Assembly: GCF_003399645.1 (NCBI RefSeq)
Contig: NZ_NBXD01000020.1
Span: 1-64,000 of the forward strand
Source of the DNA: Subtercola boreus
GTDB lineage: Bacteria > Actinomycetota > Actinomycetes > Actinomycetales > Microbacteriaceae
DNA length: 64,000 nt
Direction of reading: 5' to 3'
Position numbers and translations under genes: made by a program. Of the stretch, positions 61,655 to 64,000 are shown piece by piece (position 1 is the stretch's first letter; each line of letters begins with the position of its first letter). The notes under the pieces are model-generated. The model saw only the letters and a program-made list of their open reading frames with translations. It ran no database searches and was not told where the DNA came from.

Positions 61655-64000
<2,346 letters not shown>

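Overview
The window is 64 kb of a high-GC actinobacterial chromosome. The best fit is a member of the Microbacteriaceae. The evidence is the DUF222-type HNH-nuclease fragment, the AdnA/AdnB helicase-nuclease pair, DUF3107 and DUF3117 proteins, the actinobacterial types of DapD, Mrp and TypA, an EfeUOB operon with a DtxR/IdeR-type iron box, and many genes that appear to be transcribed without a leader. Nothing indicates a plasmid or prophage, and no transposase, integrase or CRISPR array was seen.

Layout. 1-1.4 kb: the 5' part of a DUF222/HNH protein gene, a bidirectional terminator and an initiator tRNA-Met. 1.4-25 kb: a conserved actinobacterial block: UPF0182 membrane protein, PDZ/Lon-like protease, DUF2342 protein, orphan E1-like (cyclodehydratase-type) protein, UvrD2-like helicase, NudC, a degenerate phosphotransferase, AdnB, AdnA, DUF3107, a small membrane protein, kynureninase, a ferritin-like protein, a DEAD-box helicase and a DUF445 membrane protein. 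The order resembles the Rv3193c-Rv3211 region of Mycobacterium as I recall it. 25-35 kb: PHP phosphoesterase, EEP-family protein, Xaa-Pro aminopeptidase, stress protein, MgtE_N/CBS protein, DUF1003, Mrp, aldo/keto reductase, TatB, O-methyltransferase and DUF3117. 35-42 kb: membrane mannosyltransferase, dapE, dapD, citrate synthase, dapC, a 7Fe ferredoxin and a small membrane protein, placing three lysine/diaminopimelate genes within 5 kb. 42-49 kb: iron uptake, with an EfeO-like lipoprotein and efeU-efeO-efeB, interrupted by a two-gene cassette of unknown function. 49-64 kb: a DNA-polymerase-I-like protein with a very large repeat insertion, TypA, an oligopeptide ABC transporter operon, a CPBP protease, a pentapeptide-repeat surface protein and a truncated gcvP.

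How the parts work together. AdnAB and the UvrD2-like helicase handle double-strand ends and repair. EfeUOB imports iron, probably under DtxR-type repression. DapD, DapC and DapE are consecutive steps of the succinylase branch of diaminopimelate synthesis, with ferredoxin and citrate synthase in the same transcription unit as dapC. The binding-protein, permease and fused-ATPase genes form one peptide importer in which a hairpin after the binding-protein gene can bias its expression.

Three genome-scale patterns stand out. Twelve genes have a TANNNT hexamer ending 6-7 nt before the start codon, the signature of leaderless mRNAs. Several proteins carry in-frame tandem or low-complexity expansions (polymerase-like protein, EfeB, AdnA, AdnB, the DUF2342 protein, GcvP), and tatB has a 27-bp repeat array with in-register stop codons. 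Two related palindromic elements sit in intergenic spacers 10 kb apart. All functional calls rest on reading the sequence and on remembered family features; no database search was run.
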